DNA of 18,889 bases from Bacillota bacterium. Its GTDB lineage: Bacteria > Bacillota > Clostridia > Christensenellales > Aristaeellaceae. This document shows positions 8,901 through 15,546 of this stretch, one piece after another; within the stretch, counting starts at the first letter, position 1; each line of letters begins with the position of its first letter. The notes below the pieces were generated by a model, which saw only the letters and a list, made by a program, of their open reading frames with translations, was not told where the DNA came from and did not search any database. A program made the translations under genes and the position numbers. The DNA is taken from positions 1 to 18,889 of the forward strand of contig JAEXCG010000217.1 of assembly GCA_023402355.1 (NCBI GenBank). The letters are read 5' to 3'.

Positions 8901-11070
8901 TGAGAAGATACCTTTATCGCGGGAGCGGCAGGAACGGCTGCTGCGGGATCAGATCGACGAGATTGAGGATGGCATAGCGGAACTGAAAAGGGCCAAAGCT
9001 GAACGGTTTACGATTAAGCAGATGGAGCGAAGCAAGAAACAGCTACTACTGAAGCTCGAAAAACTCACATCCACGGAACGAAAGGACGACGTGATGATTT
9101 TCGAGGAGCTAGGTATAGACCGCCTGTTTGTTGATGAGAGCCATTATTATAAAAATCTATTCTTATATACGAAGATGCGCAATGTCGCCGGATTATCCGC
9201 CACAGACGCGCAGAAATCCTCCGATATGCTGATGAAATGTCACTACCTGGATGAGATCACGAACAGCCGCGGTGTGGTATTTGCTACGGGGACGCCCGTC
9301 TCTAACAGCATGACGGAGTTGTATACGATGATGCGTTACCTTCAGCATGATATGCTGCGCGAAAAAAGCCTGGCTCCCTTTGACTGCTGGGCTTCCACCT
9401 TTGGCGAAACAACCACGGCCATCGAACTGGCTCCGGAAGGAACGGGCTATCGCGCACGGACACGCTTTGCGAAGTTTTTTAATCTGCCTGAACTGATGAC
9501 CCTCTTCCGCGAAGTAGCGGACATCAAGACAGCGGATCAGCTCAATCTTCCCGCTCCTGAAGCAGTGTATCACAATGTCGTCGCCCAGCCGACGCAGATG
9601 CAAAAAGATATGGTTCAGCAGCTCTCCGAGCGCGCGGCTTCGGTTCACAGCGGCGTCGTAGACGCCAGCGTGGATAATATGCTCAAAATCACCTCGGACG
9701 GCCGCAAATTGGGGCTGGATCAGCGCATCATCAACCCACTCTTACCCGATGACCCGCAAAGCAAGGTAAACCACTGTGTTGAAAACATCGCAAAAATCTG
9801 GCGCGACGGGGTCGCCGGCAAGCTAACTCAGCTCGTTTTTTGCGACATATCTACGCCCAAAGGAGACGGGAGTTTTACCATCTACGAAGATATTCGGAAA
9901 AAGCTAATAGATCGCGGCATTCCAGAGAGCGAGATTGCTTTCATTCATGACGCCGACACAGAGGCAAAAAAGGAGGAGCTTTTCGCCAAGGTCAGAAAGG
10001 GACAGGTCCGGGTACTCTTGGGCTCCACCGCTAAGATGGGCGCAGGCACCAACGTGCAGGATCGGCTGGTAGCGATTCATGACCTTGACTGCCCCTGGCG
10101 TCCAGGAGATTTGGCGCAGCGAGCGGGGCGCATTATCCGACAGGGGAACCACAACAAAGAGGTCCATATCTTCCGCTATGTCACCGAGGGTACGTTTGAC
10201 AGCTATCTCTGGCAGACGGTCGAAAATAAGCAGCGTTTCATTAGCCAGATCATGACATCAAAATCCCCCGTTCGTTCCTGTGAAGATGTAGACGAAACTG
10301 CGCTCTCTTACGCTGAGATCAAAGCGCTATGCGCCGGGAACCCTTTAATCCGGGAAAAGATGGACCTGGACGTAGAGGTGTCGCGCCTGCGGCTTCTCAA
10401 GGCCAGCCATCTAAGCCAGCGCTATCGGATGGAAGATCGACTGCTGAAGTATTTTCCTGAGCAAATTGAACGACATTTAGGCGATATCGCAGGTTGTCAG
10501 GCCGACATCGCCCTTGCGCAAAAGTCGGAACCAACAGCCGGAAAATTTGCGGGGATGGAGGTGTTGGGGCGCATGCTCCTTGAAAAAGAAGCGGCAGGCA
10601 TAGCGATCCTCAACGCCTGCAAGGGCGTAAGGGACATGCAAAGCGTATCGCTGGGGAGCTATCGTGGCTTTTCCATGTCCCTGGCAGTCCAGAACTTCGG
10701 TAAGGATTACGTGCTGACACTCAAGGGCGCCCTGCACTATGAGGTAACGCTGGGCAGCGACGTACACGGCAACATCCAGCGCATTGACAACCGGTTGGCT
10801 CAGATTCCTGAACGGCTATCCCGATTGCGCTCTGAGTTAGAAGATCTATACCATCAGCGTGACAACGCAAGGGTGGAAGTTGAGAAGCCTTTTCCGCAGG
10901 AGGCGGAACTTCAGGATAAAAGCGCACGGCTTACGGAGCTTGACGCGGTGCTCAATATGGAGGCGGGGCCATCCGCAGAACCGATTTGTGAAGGTGAAAA
11001 CGCGGAATCGGCTGAGGAGGTTGAGCAGCCGTCTAAGAAAAAGGCAATGCACCGAGCGGTTGCTCGGTAG
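2965..11070 (+). CDS. Giant ArdC-N / N6-adenine methylase / SF2 helicase polyprotein
   Basis: A 2701-residue multidomain protein of the LtrC/N12-class type found in clostridial ICEs. Regions in order: an ArdC-N-like ssDNA-binding domain (about 1-110); an uncharacterised N-terminal region to about 255; a low-complexity G/R/D/P/E linker (about 255-390) that overlaps tnpV in another frame; three related modules (about 419-530, 638-745, 770-858); an LPD11-like domain (about 868-925); a second associated domain (about 937-1000); an N6-adenine methyltransferase with SAM motif LEPACGVGN (1218-1226) and GNVPFG (1281-1286) in the motif IV position; a helicase with Walker A GAGKT (1896-1900), DESH (2057-2060) and QRAGRIIRQG (2385-2394); coiled-coil segments near 1993-2035 and 2614-2650. 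It probably acts on element DNA during transfer or establishment by unwinding and modifying it. The ATG at 2965 has only a weak ribosome site (AAGGT) and follows the previous stop by 4 nt. Confidence 0.95.
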   Translation: MPATSLTAYTQLAEDTASRLTHSHQEWTGFLKCAARLYKYPYHEQLMIYAQRPDATACAEYDLWNSRMRRYVRRGSRGIALIDPAGDIPRLRYVFDVADTGATQKSQPFKLWEIDEQNQNAAAIALENGYDVPARDGLERQLRAVINQLTQIYWLDHQREISGIVDGSFLEGYDEFNVGAAFRKAAAVSLEYALLFRCGLNPDACFEHEDFLPVFDFNTPEAVAVLGTAVSEMSEEVLRTLEISIRNHERSMENERNPLPAEWGLSDSQPDPYRSGAPDQQIRQDASEILTGEPANVVQFPGRHRKAVPAPAGDRGRGQQPSGADVARDDEVRGRDGGTQSRRPDEVGRADEHPESTGRGSDPERADLQLNGPREDAPAAVRSSDVQLSFFPTEQEQIAYVDRAESVMPSAPVFAAPRFPQERIDDVLLMGTNDRQGRLHIISAFQKGKTTEEIAAFLQTEYKGGMGLEMPNGKLSAWFAEDGIQLSWGSSARHASAYTLSWLDVAKRIRELLEQGKYATHDELALASINERQEAAQELWYLRQDLSDTAIEQGFLPTVSEHYHGFPDSIAELTEMLNTSEQLRTLTEEAKAFAEAYALDHELLRFRFHRPAAVARRLEELALPRRAYESILPEVPAIKGFITQDEIDDALSHGSNGSGGKSRIYAYFRERHTPEEKAALLKKEYGIGGHSSALAGAFSSNEMHDSKGIRYKKDNAPDVLLSWPQVVRRIDSLLARGRYLTQEEQEDLRQRQSEADLASAQPKPSITPEARQDAIDTALQEWNGDISSKQSVVRHIQSLSDTPESSDWLKDEYGDDLPAFPVTVAGAAFDLSWDEVLENITLLVREDRFLTEAEIEQQPADTPSRDFSFDYQLLDRLRADCEYFLGAGQRNEKDLWAGNVRAQIAKMRELYDRLSEKPEWLTKEAIDRYSEKMAARYEVVVYHPIENGFDEMLDYQNQQDAENAAQGYVDGTIEADGFSYEGAAVYDLRERRYVRIFGVFPEEKAHADVLEAVADKGPASSQSVPGKDRISQEPVIQRQASSYPAPDAASRPLPQGKSEVVAVYTAEQDHLPYDVVVERMRFDEPVREPPQMADIQPQAENYHITDDHLGEGGFKTKYAWNVRAIRTLQAIETENRQATSEEQDVLSRYVGWGGLSQAFDENNSAWSKEYAELKGLLSEEEYTMARSSTLNAQYTSPTIIREIYKTIERMGFTTGNILEPACGVGNFFGLLPESMAASNLYGVELDSITGRIARQLYPKADITVSGFEETGRRDFYDLAVGNVPFGRYKVADRAFDKYNFLIHDYFFAKSIDQVRPGGVIAFITSKGTMDKQSPEARKYIAQRAELLGAVRLPNDAFKANAGTEVTSDILFLQKRDRPIVIEPDWVHLGQTADGIPINHYFVEHPEMVLGTMAWDDSMYGNRQETACLPIEGAELAEQLASAMQNIIGRITEVALPDLGDGEAADTSIPADPDVKNFSYTIVDSEVYYRENSRMVKPELKATVKERVKGLVELRDCVRELIDQQMGNAPDVIIRRTQEMLNARYDAFTSQYGLINSRGNANAFSDDSSYYLLCSLEVLDENRNLARKADMFTKRTIRPARAVEHVSTASEALAVSIAEHARVDMPYMAALSGRTEAELAAELQGVIFRLPDLANKENTQYVAADEYLSGNIRRKLADARLAAEADPTYQGNVSALEQAMPHPLDASEIDARLGATWINKTYIQSFMEELLKPAFYVRKIVKVNFSTVTAEWNISNKSAIPYNDVAAYTTYGTQRASAYRILEDTLNLRDVRIYDTVQDANGNEKRVLNKNETTLAQQKQQVLKDAFRDWIWQDADRRQELIQTYNELFNSTRPREYDGQHLSLAGMNPEIILRPHQRDAIARILYGGNTLLAHEVGAGKTYEMVAACMELRRLGLCSKAVFAVPNHLTEQWASEFLRLYPSANILVATKKDFSSKNRKKFCSRIATGDYDAVIIGQTQFEKIPLSRERQERLLRDQIDEIEDGIAELKRAKAERFTIKQMERSKKQLLLKLEKLTSTERKDDVMIFEELGIDRLFVDESHYYKNLFLYTKMRNVAGLSATDAQKSSDMLMKCHYLDEITNSRGVVFATGTPVSNSMTELYTMMRYLQHDMLREKSLAPFDCWASTFGETTTAIELAPEGTGYRARTRFAKFFNLPELMTLFREVADIKTADQLNLPAPEAVYHNVVAQPTQMQKDMVQQLSERAASVHSGVVDASVDNMLKITSDGRKLGLDQRIINPLLPDDPQSKVNHCVENIAKIWRDGVAGKLTQLVFCDISTPKGDGSFTIYEDIRKKLIDRGIPESEIAFIHDADTEAKKEELFAKVRKGQVRVLLGSTAKMGAGTNVQDRLVAIHDLDCPWRPGDLAQRAGRIIRQGNHNKEVHIFRYVTEGTFDSYLWQTVENKQRFISQIMTSKSPVRSCEDVDETALSYAEIKALCAGNPLIREKMDLDVEVSRLRLLKASHLSQRYRMEDRLLKYFPEQIERHLGDIAGCQADIALAQKSEPTAGKFAGMEVLGRMLLEKEAAGIAILNACKGVRDMQSVSLGSYRGFSMSLAVQNFGKDYVLTLKGALHYEVTLGSDVHGNIQRIDNRLAQIPERLSRLRSELEDLYHQRDNARVEVEKPFPQEAELQDKSARLTELDAVLNMEAGPSAEPICEGENAESAEEVEQPSKKKAMHRAVAR
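3725..4075 (+). CDS. tnpV: TnpV transposon-encoded protein, nested out of frame
   Basis: A 116-residue protein read in the +1 frame relative to the giant gene and lying entirely inside it. It starts with MSEIHYQQNGDYLIPNL and continues with segments typical of TnpV (PF14198): the KYGRMRRKFL basic segment, ENRPTLYNSLVVTGKL, and the C-terminal NELIYS. The ATG at 3725 is preceded by AAGGAG at 3711-3716 with an 8-nt gap, so it has its own ribosome site. In the giant frame the same bases encode low-complexity G/R/D/P/E linker, as expected if the tnpV frame is the one under protein-level constraint. TnpV has no established biochemical function that I know; it recurs in clostridial conjugative transposons. 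The frame extends back to 3686 but lacks a better start. Confidence 0.87.
   Translation: MSEIHYQQNGDYLIPNLTLTEAERPISKYGRMRRKFLQENRPTLYNSLVVTGKLFPHLLEIEDAANSRLERMLPAMMKSEGVTEALKAADPMKWVGLMNTLKAQAEEAILNELIYS
11051..11068 (+). other. Stem-loop over the end of the giant gene
   Basis: ACCGAGC and GCTCGGT form a perfect 7-bp stem with a GGTT loop, ending on the first base of the TAG stop. No T tract follows, so it is not a standard terminator. It could stabilise the 3' end of a processed transcript or be chance in GC-rich coding DNA. Confidence 0.4.
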
Positions 11071-11119
11071 CTCGAAATTGTATGTCGCCCGTAAGAAGTT
11101 GAAAGGAAGTTTCATTCTT

Positions 11120-11905
11120 ATGTCACATGAAAAATTGAACATGAATCTCCATCAGCCGGTCTATCCGTACCCCGCATCTTATGCGCGGGAGAACGATGAA
11201 CTGGAGGCTTATCGCGCCTCCCATAAGGCGAACGTCGCTTGCAGAAACGCGATTGAAATGGCGATCCGGGAGCATTACAGCGACAACATTTTAGGCAAGG
11301 AGGCGGTGAAGCAGGTGGTGGACGAATTTGGTTACGACCGCACCTTCTATGTTCTCGCCGCCACCGTCCGGGAAAAGGATTGGGACGGGCGCTTTTCCAT
11401 CGCCAACAAGCAGTGGGCCAAAACCATCCCCGTATTCGAGGATTTGGACGCCTGGAAAGTTGATCGGAATGCAGAGTTTGTGGTGAACTCCCATCCCGGC
11501 CTCACGGACATTTTTCTCAACATAGCCCGCCGTGAGCACCTGCTGACCCTGCCGCTGACAAAGGAGGACATCAAGATAGAAGCCAATGAAATCCTGGCCC
11601 AATTTCAGAACGCGCGGGAGCCAAACAGCCCCGAGGGAACACAGTTCATGGCGAGCCTCTCCCCGGACTTCCTCGCCCGCGCCAGCTCAAAAGACCAGGG
11701 CAGGCTCATGAAGGAGCTGCCGTTCCCCTCGCTGTCCCTCTCCCCCCTTAAAGACCGGGCGGGTGTATTCGTCTTTATCTCCAAGGACGAGGATCGCTTC
11801 CATCCCCCGCGCCGGGGACGAGCCTCCGTCCGGGATAAGCTCCAGCAAGCGACCGACGCCCCCAAGCCGCCCATGCCTGGAAAAAAGAAAGAACAGGCGC
11901 GATGA
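11120..11905 (+). CDS. DUF3849 protein of ICE transfer module
   Basis: A 261-residue protein whose first ~190 residues match the DUF3849 pattern (PF12960) as I know it: LHQPVYPYPASYAREN, YRASHKAN, FGYDRTFYVLAATV, KDWDGRFS, SHPGLTDIF, and a later EPNSPEGTQFMA segment. The C-terminal ~60 residues are basic and proline-rich, possibly binding nucleic acid or disordered. The ATG at 11120 is preferred to the open frame from 10859 because AAAGGAAG lies about 10 nt upstream, it lies after the giant gene's stop, and homology begins right there. Its stop overlaps the mobC start (ATGA). No catalytic residues, membrane segments or signal peptide are apparent. DUF3849 proteins recur beside the giant helicase and mobC in clostridial ICEs, but their role is unknown. 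Confidence 0.85.
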   Translation: MSHEKLNMNLHQPVYPYPASYARENDELEAYRASHKANVACRNAIEMAIREHYSDNILGKEAVKQVVDEFGYDRTFYVLAATVREKDWDGRFSIANKQWAKTIPVFEDLDAWKVDRNAEFVVNSHPGLTDIFLNIARREHLLTLPLTKEDIKIEANEILAQFQNAREPNSPEGTQFMASLSPDFLARASSKDQGRLMKELPFPSLSLSPLKDRAGVFVFISKDEDRFHPPRRGRASVRDKLQQATDAPKPPMPGKKKEQAR

Positions 11906-12246
11906 CGATGGCAAATAGAACGCGAAATATCCAGATCATCTTCCGCGTGACGCAGCGGGAGCGGGAACTGATTGAGGAAAAAATGGAGCTGCTGGGCGCG
12001 AGAAATCTGCAAGCTTACCTGCGGAAAATGGCCATTGATGGATACGTGATAAAGCTCGACCTGCCGGAGCTGAAGGAGATGGTTTCCCTCTTGCGCCGGT
12101 GCAGCAATAATCTCAACCAGATCGCCCGCCACGTCAACGAGACAGGGCGTGTCTACGAGGCGGATATCGACGATGTACTCCGAATGCAGCAGACCTTGTG
12201 GCAAGGGCTGAGCGACCTGCTGACCCGGCTGGCGGTGTTGCCATAG
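11902..12246 (+). CDS. mobC: MobC relaxosome accessory protein
   Basis: A 114-residue protein of the MobC family (PF05713). It has an N-terminal strand plus helix with IIFRVTQRERELI, resembling a ribbon-helix-helix DNA-binding fold, then the family signature SNNLNQIARHVNETG (about 74-88) and a C-terminal helix. MobC proteins bind the transfer origin and help the relaxase melt and nick it. The first ATG (11902) overlaps the DUF3849 stop by 4 nt, which suggests translational coupling; an ATG two codons later (11908) is an alternative. No strong ribosome site precedes either. The cognate relaxase lies downstream at 14086, separated by a membrane protein gene and an inverted nuclease pair. Confidence 0.92.
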   Translation: MTMANRTRNIQIIFRVTQRERELIEEKMELLGARNLQAYLRKMAIDGYVIKLDLPELKEMVSLLRRCSNNLNQIARHVNETGRVYEADIDDVLRMQQTLWQGLSDLLTRLAVLP

Positions 12247-12372
12247 GCGTTCATATCCCGCGCTGTGGAAGGCATATACGCCCTTACCTTCAGGCTTTTT
12301 CTTGGCCGTATCCTTGCCTATTCTATGGATGTACGCTATGCTTTTTATAGGGTTTACAAGGAGGGATTTTAT

Positions 12373-12585
12373 ATGGCCATCTTGCGCGTTCTGCTGAAAA
12401 TCCTTATCGCGCCTATCTTACTGGCGCTGAAGCTCCTGTTCCTCTTTTGCGCCTTTCTGATGGCGCTGTCCACGACGCTATTAAGCGTGGCGGCATCGCT
12501 GCTGGGTTTCCTGTCCATCCTGGTGCTCTTCACGGTCAATGTCCAAAGCGGCATCGCCCTGCTGGTAACTCGCCTGGCTGATTAG
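12373..12585 (+). pseudogene. CD1845-like small membrane protein, apparently frameshifted
   Basis: Seventy codons encode a strongly hydrophobic protein with two predicted membrane segments (about 4-30 and 35-62), preceded by AAGGAGGG 6 nt upstream of the ATG at 12373. It resembles the CD1845 family of small ICE membrane proteins as I remember it. The frame stops at 12583 just where that family usually continues with a segment like LISPFGLP. Removing one base near 12570-12572 restores LLVTAWLISPAGIPLH and continues to a stop at 12671-12673, giving about 99 residues with a family-like C-terminus (VIQDRVYG). I read this as a 1-nt insertion (mutation or sequencing error), or less likely a programmed frameshift. 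An in-frame start at 12265 exists but has no ribosome site. Confidence 0.66.
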
Positions 12586-12697
12586 TCCCGCCGGAATCCC
12601 TCTGCATGCCGAAAAACTTCTGGCCCTTTTGGGGGCGCTCGTCGGGGTTATCCAGGATCGGGTATATGGATAAGCGGGGGCAGGCAAAAGAATAGTA

Positions 12698-12733
12698 AAC
12701 GGGCGCGAATTTGCTTTCCAATTCGCGCCCGTT
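12698..12733. terminator. Bidirectional terminator between convergent genes
   Basis: A perfect 14-bp inverted repeat (AACGGGCGCGAATT and its complement) with an 8-nt loop, TGCTTTCC, lies between the CD1845-like gene (plus) and the zinc-ribbon gene (minus). The flanks are only moderately T-rich, so termination efficiency is uncertain, but stem strength and convergent placement favour a shared terminator. Confidence 0.7.
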
Positions 12734-12735
12734 GC

Positions 12736-12981
12736 TTATTCGATCTCGTAATCCTCACTGTCATCCGCCTCGCCGGTCATGCAGGTGAAACACATGTTTG
12801 TTCCGGTTATCGCGCTGCCAGCCGCCCAGATCGGCGCGCCGCATACCAGGCAGGTCGCGCCTTTTTTCTTTGCCTCTAATGATTCTCGCAGCGATTTAAT
12901 CAATTCTCCTCTTTGGTACTGCCCTTTGTTGTTTTTCATCACATTATCCGCAAACTTCTCAATGGATATGTAAGTAAACAC
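12736..12981 (-). CDS. Small zinc-ribbon protein
   Basis: An 81-residue protein with a four-cysteine zinc-ribbon pattern, CLVC (44-47) and CFTC (64-67), after an N-terminal helical half and before an acidic tail rich in E and D. The start is GTG at 12981, supported by GGAGG 6 nt upstream. It lies just after the end of the DUF1016 nuclease gene (stop at 12983-12985), so the two probably share a transcript and are translationally coupled. I recall similar small cysteine-rich proteins with a SEDYE-like acidic tail near relaxase genes in clostridial ICEs, but no named family or function. It might bind nucleic acid or a protein partner. No membrane or secretion signal is seen. Confidence 0.78.
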   Translation of the reverse strand: MFTYISIEKFADNVMKNNKGQYQRGELIKSLRESLEAKKKGATCLVCGAPIWAAGSAITGTNMCFTCMTGEADDSEDYEIE

Positions 12982-12982
12982 T

Positions 12983-14002
12983 TCATTCCTCCCGCGTCAT
13001 GCCGGTATCCAGCGCATCATATTCCTTTTGCAGCTCCTGGCGTAATTCTTCCTCGCTGGGCAGATACAGCTTATACTTGGCTGCATATATCTGCGTATTG
13101 TTCTCCGGCAGTGTATATTTTACCACCGTATCGCTCTTGTCCGCGCACAGTACAATGCCGATAGGCAGATTGTCACCTTCGTTCATCATCTCGCGGGTAT
13201 AGTAGTTCACATACATCTGCATTTGGCCGATGTCCTGATGGGTAAGCTTGCCGGTTTTGAGGTCGATGAGCACGAAGCATTTAAGGATGTAGTTATAGAA
13301 CACAAGGTCAATAAAAAAGTGCTCCCCGTCGAAGGTAAACCGCTTTTGCCGGGCGACAAAGGAGAAGCCGCGTCCCAGCTCCAGTAAAAACCTTTGCAGA
13401 TGATCGATGAGCGTCTGTTCCAGATCACTTTCATAAAAGCTATCCCGCTGTTCAAGGCCAAGAAACTCCAGCATATACGGATCGCGGATAATATCCTCCG
13501 GCGTCCTTGCAGGCTCTAACGCCTTGATTTCATTGGCTACCTGCTCTATGTTGCGGCTTGACAGCAATCGCTCATAGAAAAAACTGTTGATCTGCCGCTC
13601 GAGCTGACGTGTGCTCCACGCGGATTTGACGCACTCCTCCAGATAGAATTGCCGGGCGTTTTCATTTTCTACACGCATCAGAAGACGATAATGCGTCCAG
13701 CTCAATTCGCTACGCAGTGCGTAGCTTTTGGGAAACGTCAAATAAAACTGCCGCATATTCTTTAGATTCGAGACAGTAAAGCCCTTGCCAAAATCAGAGG
13801 TCATCCGTACAGATAATTCTTTAATGAGCTGCATGCCATATTCGGCCCTGGCTTCACCGCCTTGCTGCTCCACAATGCTCTTGCCAATATTCCAATAGGC
13901 ATCCACCATCACAAAATTCGCGGCGGAATAAACCTTCTTTCTCGCGTTCGCCAGAATTCCTTTGATATGCTCATAAAACACTTTGTCCATCCATTCACTC
14001 AT
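12983..14002 (-). CDS. DUF1016/YhcG-type PD-(D/E)xK nuclease
   Basis: A 339-residue protein of the YhcG/DUF1016 family. The N-terminal half (about 1-165) fits the family's helical DNA-binding domain, with AYWNIGKSIVE, FGKGFTVSNLKNMRQFY and the SWTHYRLLMRV segment. The C-terminal half fits the PD-(D/E)xK nuclease fold: D232 in FFIDLVFYN and D247-L-K249 in IDLKTGK as likely metal-binding and catalytic residues, followed by QMQMYVNYY. Length is normal and key residues look intact. It starts at ATG 14002 with GGAGGT 6 nt upstream and a candidate promoter behind it. It is oriented against the surrounding transfer genes, which suggests cargo with its own control. Family members occur on mobile elements and in defence-rich regions; cleavage targets are largely unknown. 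Confidence 0.93.
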   Translation of the reverse strand: MSEWMDKVFYEHIKGILANARKKVYSAANFVMVDAYWNIGKSIVEQQGGEARAEYGMQLIKELSVRMTSDFGKGFTVSNLKNMRQFYLTFPKSYALRSELSWTHYRLLMRVENENARQFYLEECVKSAWSTRQLERQINSFFYERLLSSRNIEQVANEIKALEPARTPEDIIRDPYMLEFLGLEQRDSFYESDLEQTLIDHLQRFLLELGRGFSFVARQKRFTFDGEHFFIDLVFYNYILKCFVLIDLKTGKLTHQDIGQMQMYVNYYTREMMNEGDNLPIGIVLCADKSDTVVKYTLPENNTQIYAAKYKLYLPSEEELRQELQKEYDALDTGMTREE

Positions 14003-14023
14003 CCCATTACCTCCGCTACAGAT

Positions 14024-14052
14024 ATTCTATCACAGTCAAAGGTTCAAAACAA
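14024..14052 (-). promoter_or_regulatory. Candidate sigma-70-type promoter for nuclease operon
   Basis: On the minus strand a -10 box TAGAAT (14024-14029) and a -35 box TTGTTT (14047-14052) are separated by 17 nt. The -10 matches consensus at five of six positions, the -35 only partly. It lies 22 nt from the nuclease start, in the gap between the diverging nuclease and relaxase genes. No equally good plus-strand promoter for the relaxase was found. Confidence 0.45.
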
Positions 14053-14085
14053 CAACGCCTCGTGAACAGAACAGGAGGAAGTCCC

Positions 14086-15519
14086 ATGGCCACCACACGG
14101 CTTATGCCTTTACATGTCGGCAAGGGGCGGAATGCAGTCAAAGCAATACGTGATATCGTCGGATATGTAGAGAACCCGGAAAAGACCGAGCACGGCGAGC
14201 TCGTAACCGGTTATGCCTGCGATCCTTTTACCGCTGACGCGGAATTTCTGCTGGCAAAGCGCGCGTATCTAGCGCATACAGGACGAACGCGAGGGAAGGA
14301 TGATGTGATTGCCTATCATCTGCGTCAGTCCTTTGTGCCCGGTGAAATCACCCCCAAGGAGGCTAACCGTATCGGGAACGAACTGGCCCGACGCTTCACG
14401 CATGGCGATCATGCCTATATTGTCGCTACCCACAATGATAAGTCTCATATCCATAATCACATTATCATTCACGCCGTAAACTTGGATTGTGACCGAAAAT
14501 TCCGCAACATCTGGGGCAGCACAAAGGCTGTCCGGCAGTTGAGCGATACCATCTGCATCGAAAACGGATTATCCGTCGTTGAAGACCCCCAACAACACGG
14601 CAAGAGCTACAACAAATGGCTTGTAGAAAAGGCAGCCCCATCACAGCGGGCTGGTCTACGCGCCGTCATCGACGAGGCGCTGCAACAAAAGCCGAAGGAC
14701 TTTGAAGCATTGCTGGCGCTGATACAAACTGCGGGCTGCGAGGTAAAGCGACGCGGGGAAACCGTCAGCCTGCGCAGGGCTGGCGAAGCGCGGTTTAAGC
14801 GATTGGCTTCGTTAGGGGCAGAGTACGACGTGGCTGCCTTGCGTGCTGTGCTTTCTGGTGTGCGTGCGCACACACCGTGGGCAAATCAGCATCCTCTACA
14901 GGGGAAAATGAATCTGCTGCTGAACATTCAGGAGAAGCTGCAGGAAGGCAAGGGGCCTGGCTTTGAACGCTGGGCCAAGGTGTACAACCTCAAGCAAATG
15001 GCGCAGACCGTCAACTTCCTCACAGAAAACGGCCTGCTGGAATATGATGAGCTGAAAGAAAAAGCTGTGACAGCGGCAGTCCACTGTTACGAGTTATCTG
15101 AAAAGATCAAGGTTTGTGAGAAACGAATGGCGGAGATCGCCGGACTGAAGAACCAGATCATCAACTATATCAAGACCCGTGAGCTCTATATCGCCTACCG
15201 ACAAGCTGGATATTCAAAAACATTTCTTGCCGAACATGAGACGGACATCCTCCTTCACAAAGCGGCAAAGAAGGCATTTGACGAGCTGGGCGTGAAGAAA
15301 CTGCCTACGGTCAAAAGCCTGCAAATCGAATATTCCGCGCTGCTGACGGAAAAGAAACATGCCTATGGAGAATATCGCAAAGCACGGAATGCAATGCGTA
15401 AACTGCAAACTGCCAAAGCCAACGTTGACCGGCTGCTTGGGTATGATGACGAACACCTTAGACAGCGGGACGGCCAGCCACAGCCGACTAATCAAAAAGC
15501 GCGTCATGAGGAGAGGTGA
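14086..15519 (+). CDS. MobA/VirD2-type relaxase
   Basis: A 477-residue relaxase (PF03432 type) that should nick the transfer origin and lead the strand into the recipient. The HUH-type metal site is clear: H116 and the H121-I-H123-N-H125 cluster, with H109 nearby. The likely nicking tyrosine is Y27 in VGYVENPEKT, a pattern typical of clostridial ICE relaxases. After the nuclease domain (about 1-200) the protein has a long, charged helical C-terminus. ATG 14086 is chosen because AGGAGG sits 7 nt upstream; the open frame extends to a GTG at 14062 that has no ribosome site. It works with MobC upstream. The stop codon lies inside a terminator hairpin. The length is in the usual range, so the gene looks intact. 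Confidence 0.95.
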   Translation: MATTRLMPLHVGKGRNAVKAIRDIVGYVENPEKTEHGELVTGYACDPFTADAEFLLAKRAYLAHTGRTRGKDDVIAYHLRQSFVPGEITPKEANRIGNELARRFTHGDHAYIVATHNDKSHIHNHIIIHAVNLDCDRKFRNIWGSTKAVRQLSDTICIENGLSVVEDPQQHGKSYNKWLVEKAAPSQRAGLRAVIDEALQQKPKDFEALLALIQTAGCEVKRRGETVSLRRAGEARFKRLASLGAEYDVAALRAVLSGVRAHTPWANQHPLQGKMNLLLNIQEKLQEGKGPGFERWAKVYNLKQMAQTVNFLTENGLLEYDELKEKAVTAAVHCYELSEKIKVCEKRMAEIAGLKNQIINYIKTRELYIAYRQAGYSKTFLAEHETDILLHKAAKKAFDELGVKKLPTVKSLQIEYSALLTEKKHAYGEYRKARNAMRKLQTAKANVDRLLGYDDEHLRQRDGQPQPTNQKARHEER

Positions 15520-15546
15520 AAAAACTGCCTCATGACGTGCCTTTTT
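15494..15546 (+). terminator. Terminator overlapping the relaxase stop codon
   Basis: Arms at 15502-15511 (CGTCATGAGG) and 15528-15537 (CCTCATGACG) pair perfectly over 10 bp and extend by about three more pairs, with A's before and five T's after (15542-15546). The relaxase stop TGA (15517-15519) lies in the 16-nt loop, so ribosomes reaching the stop would sit on the hairpin. The A and T tracts could make it work in both directions. Confidence 0.85.

Noticed and set aside
10859..11119. N-terminal extension of the DUF3849 protein overlapping the giant gene
   Set aside because: Unlike tnpV it shows no family resemblance, and a good ribosome site and the domain start both point to 11120.
14062..14085. 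Upstream GTG start for the relaxase
   Set aside because: It has no ribosome site, whereas AGGAGG correctly precedes the ATG at 14086.
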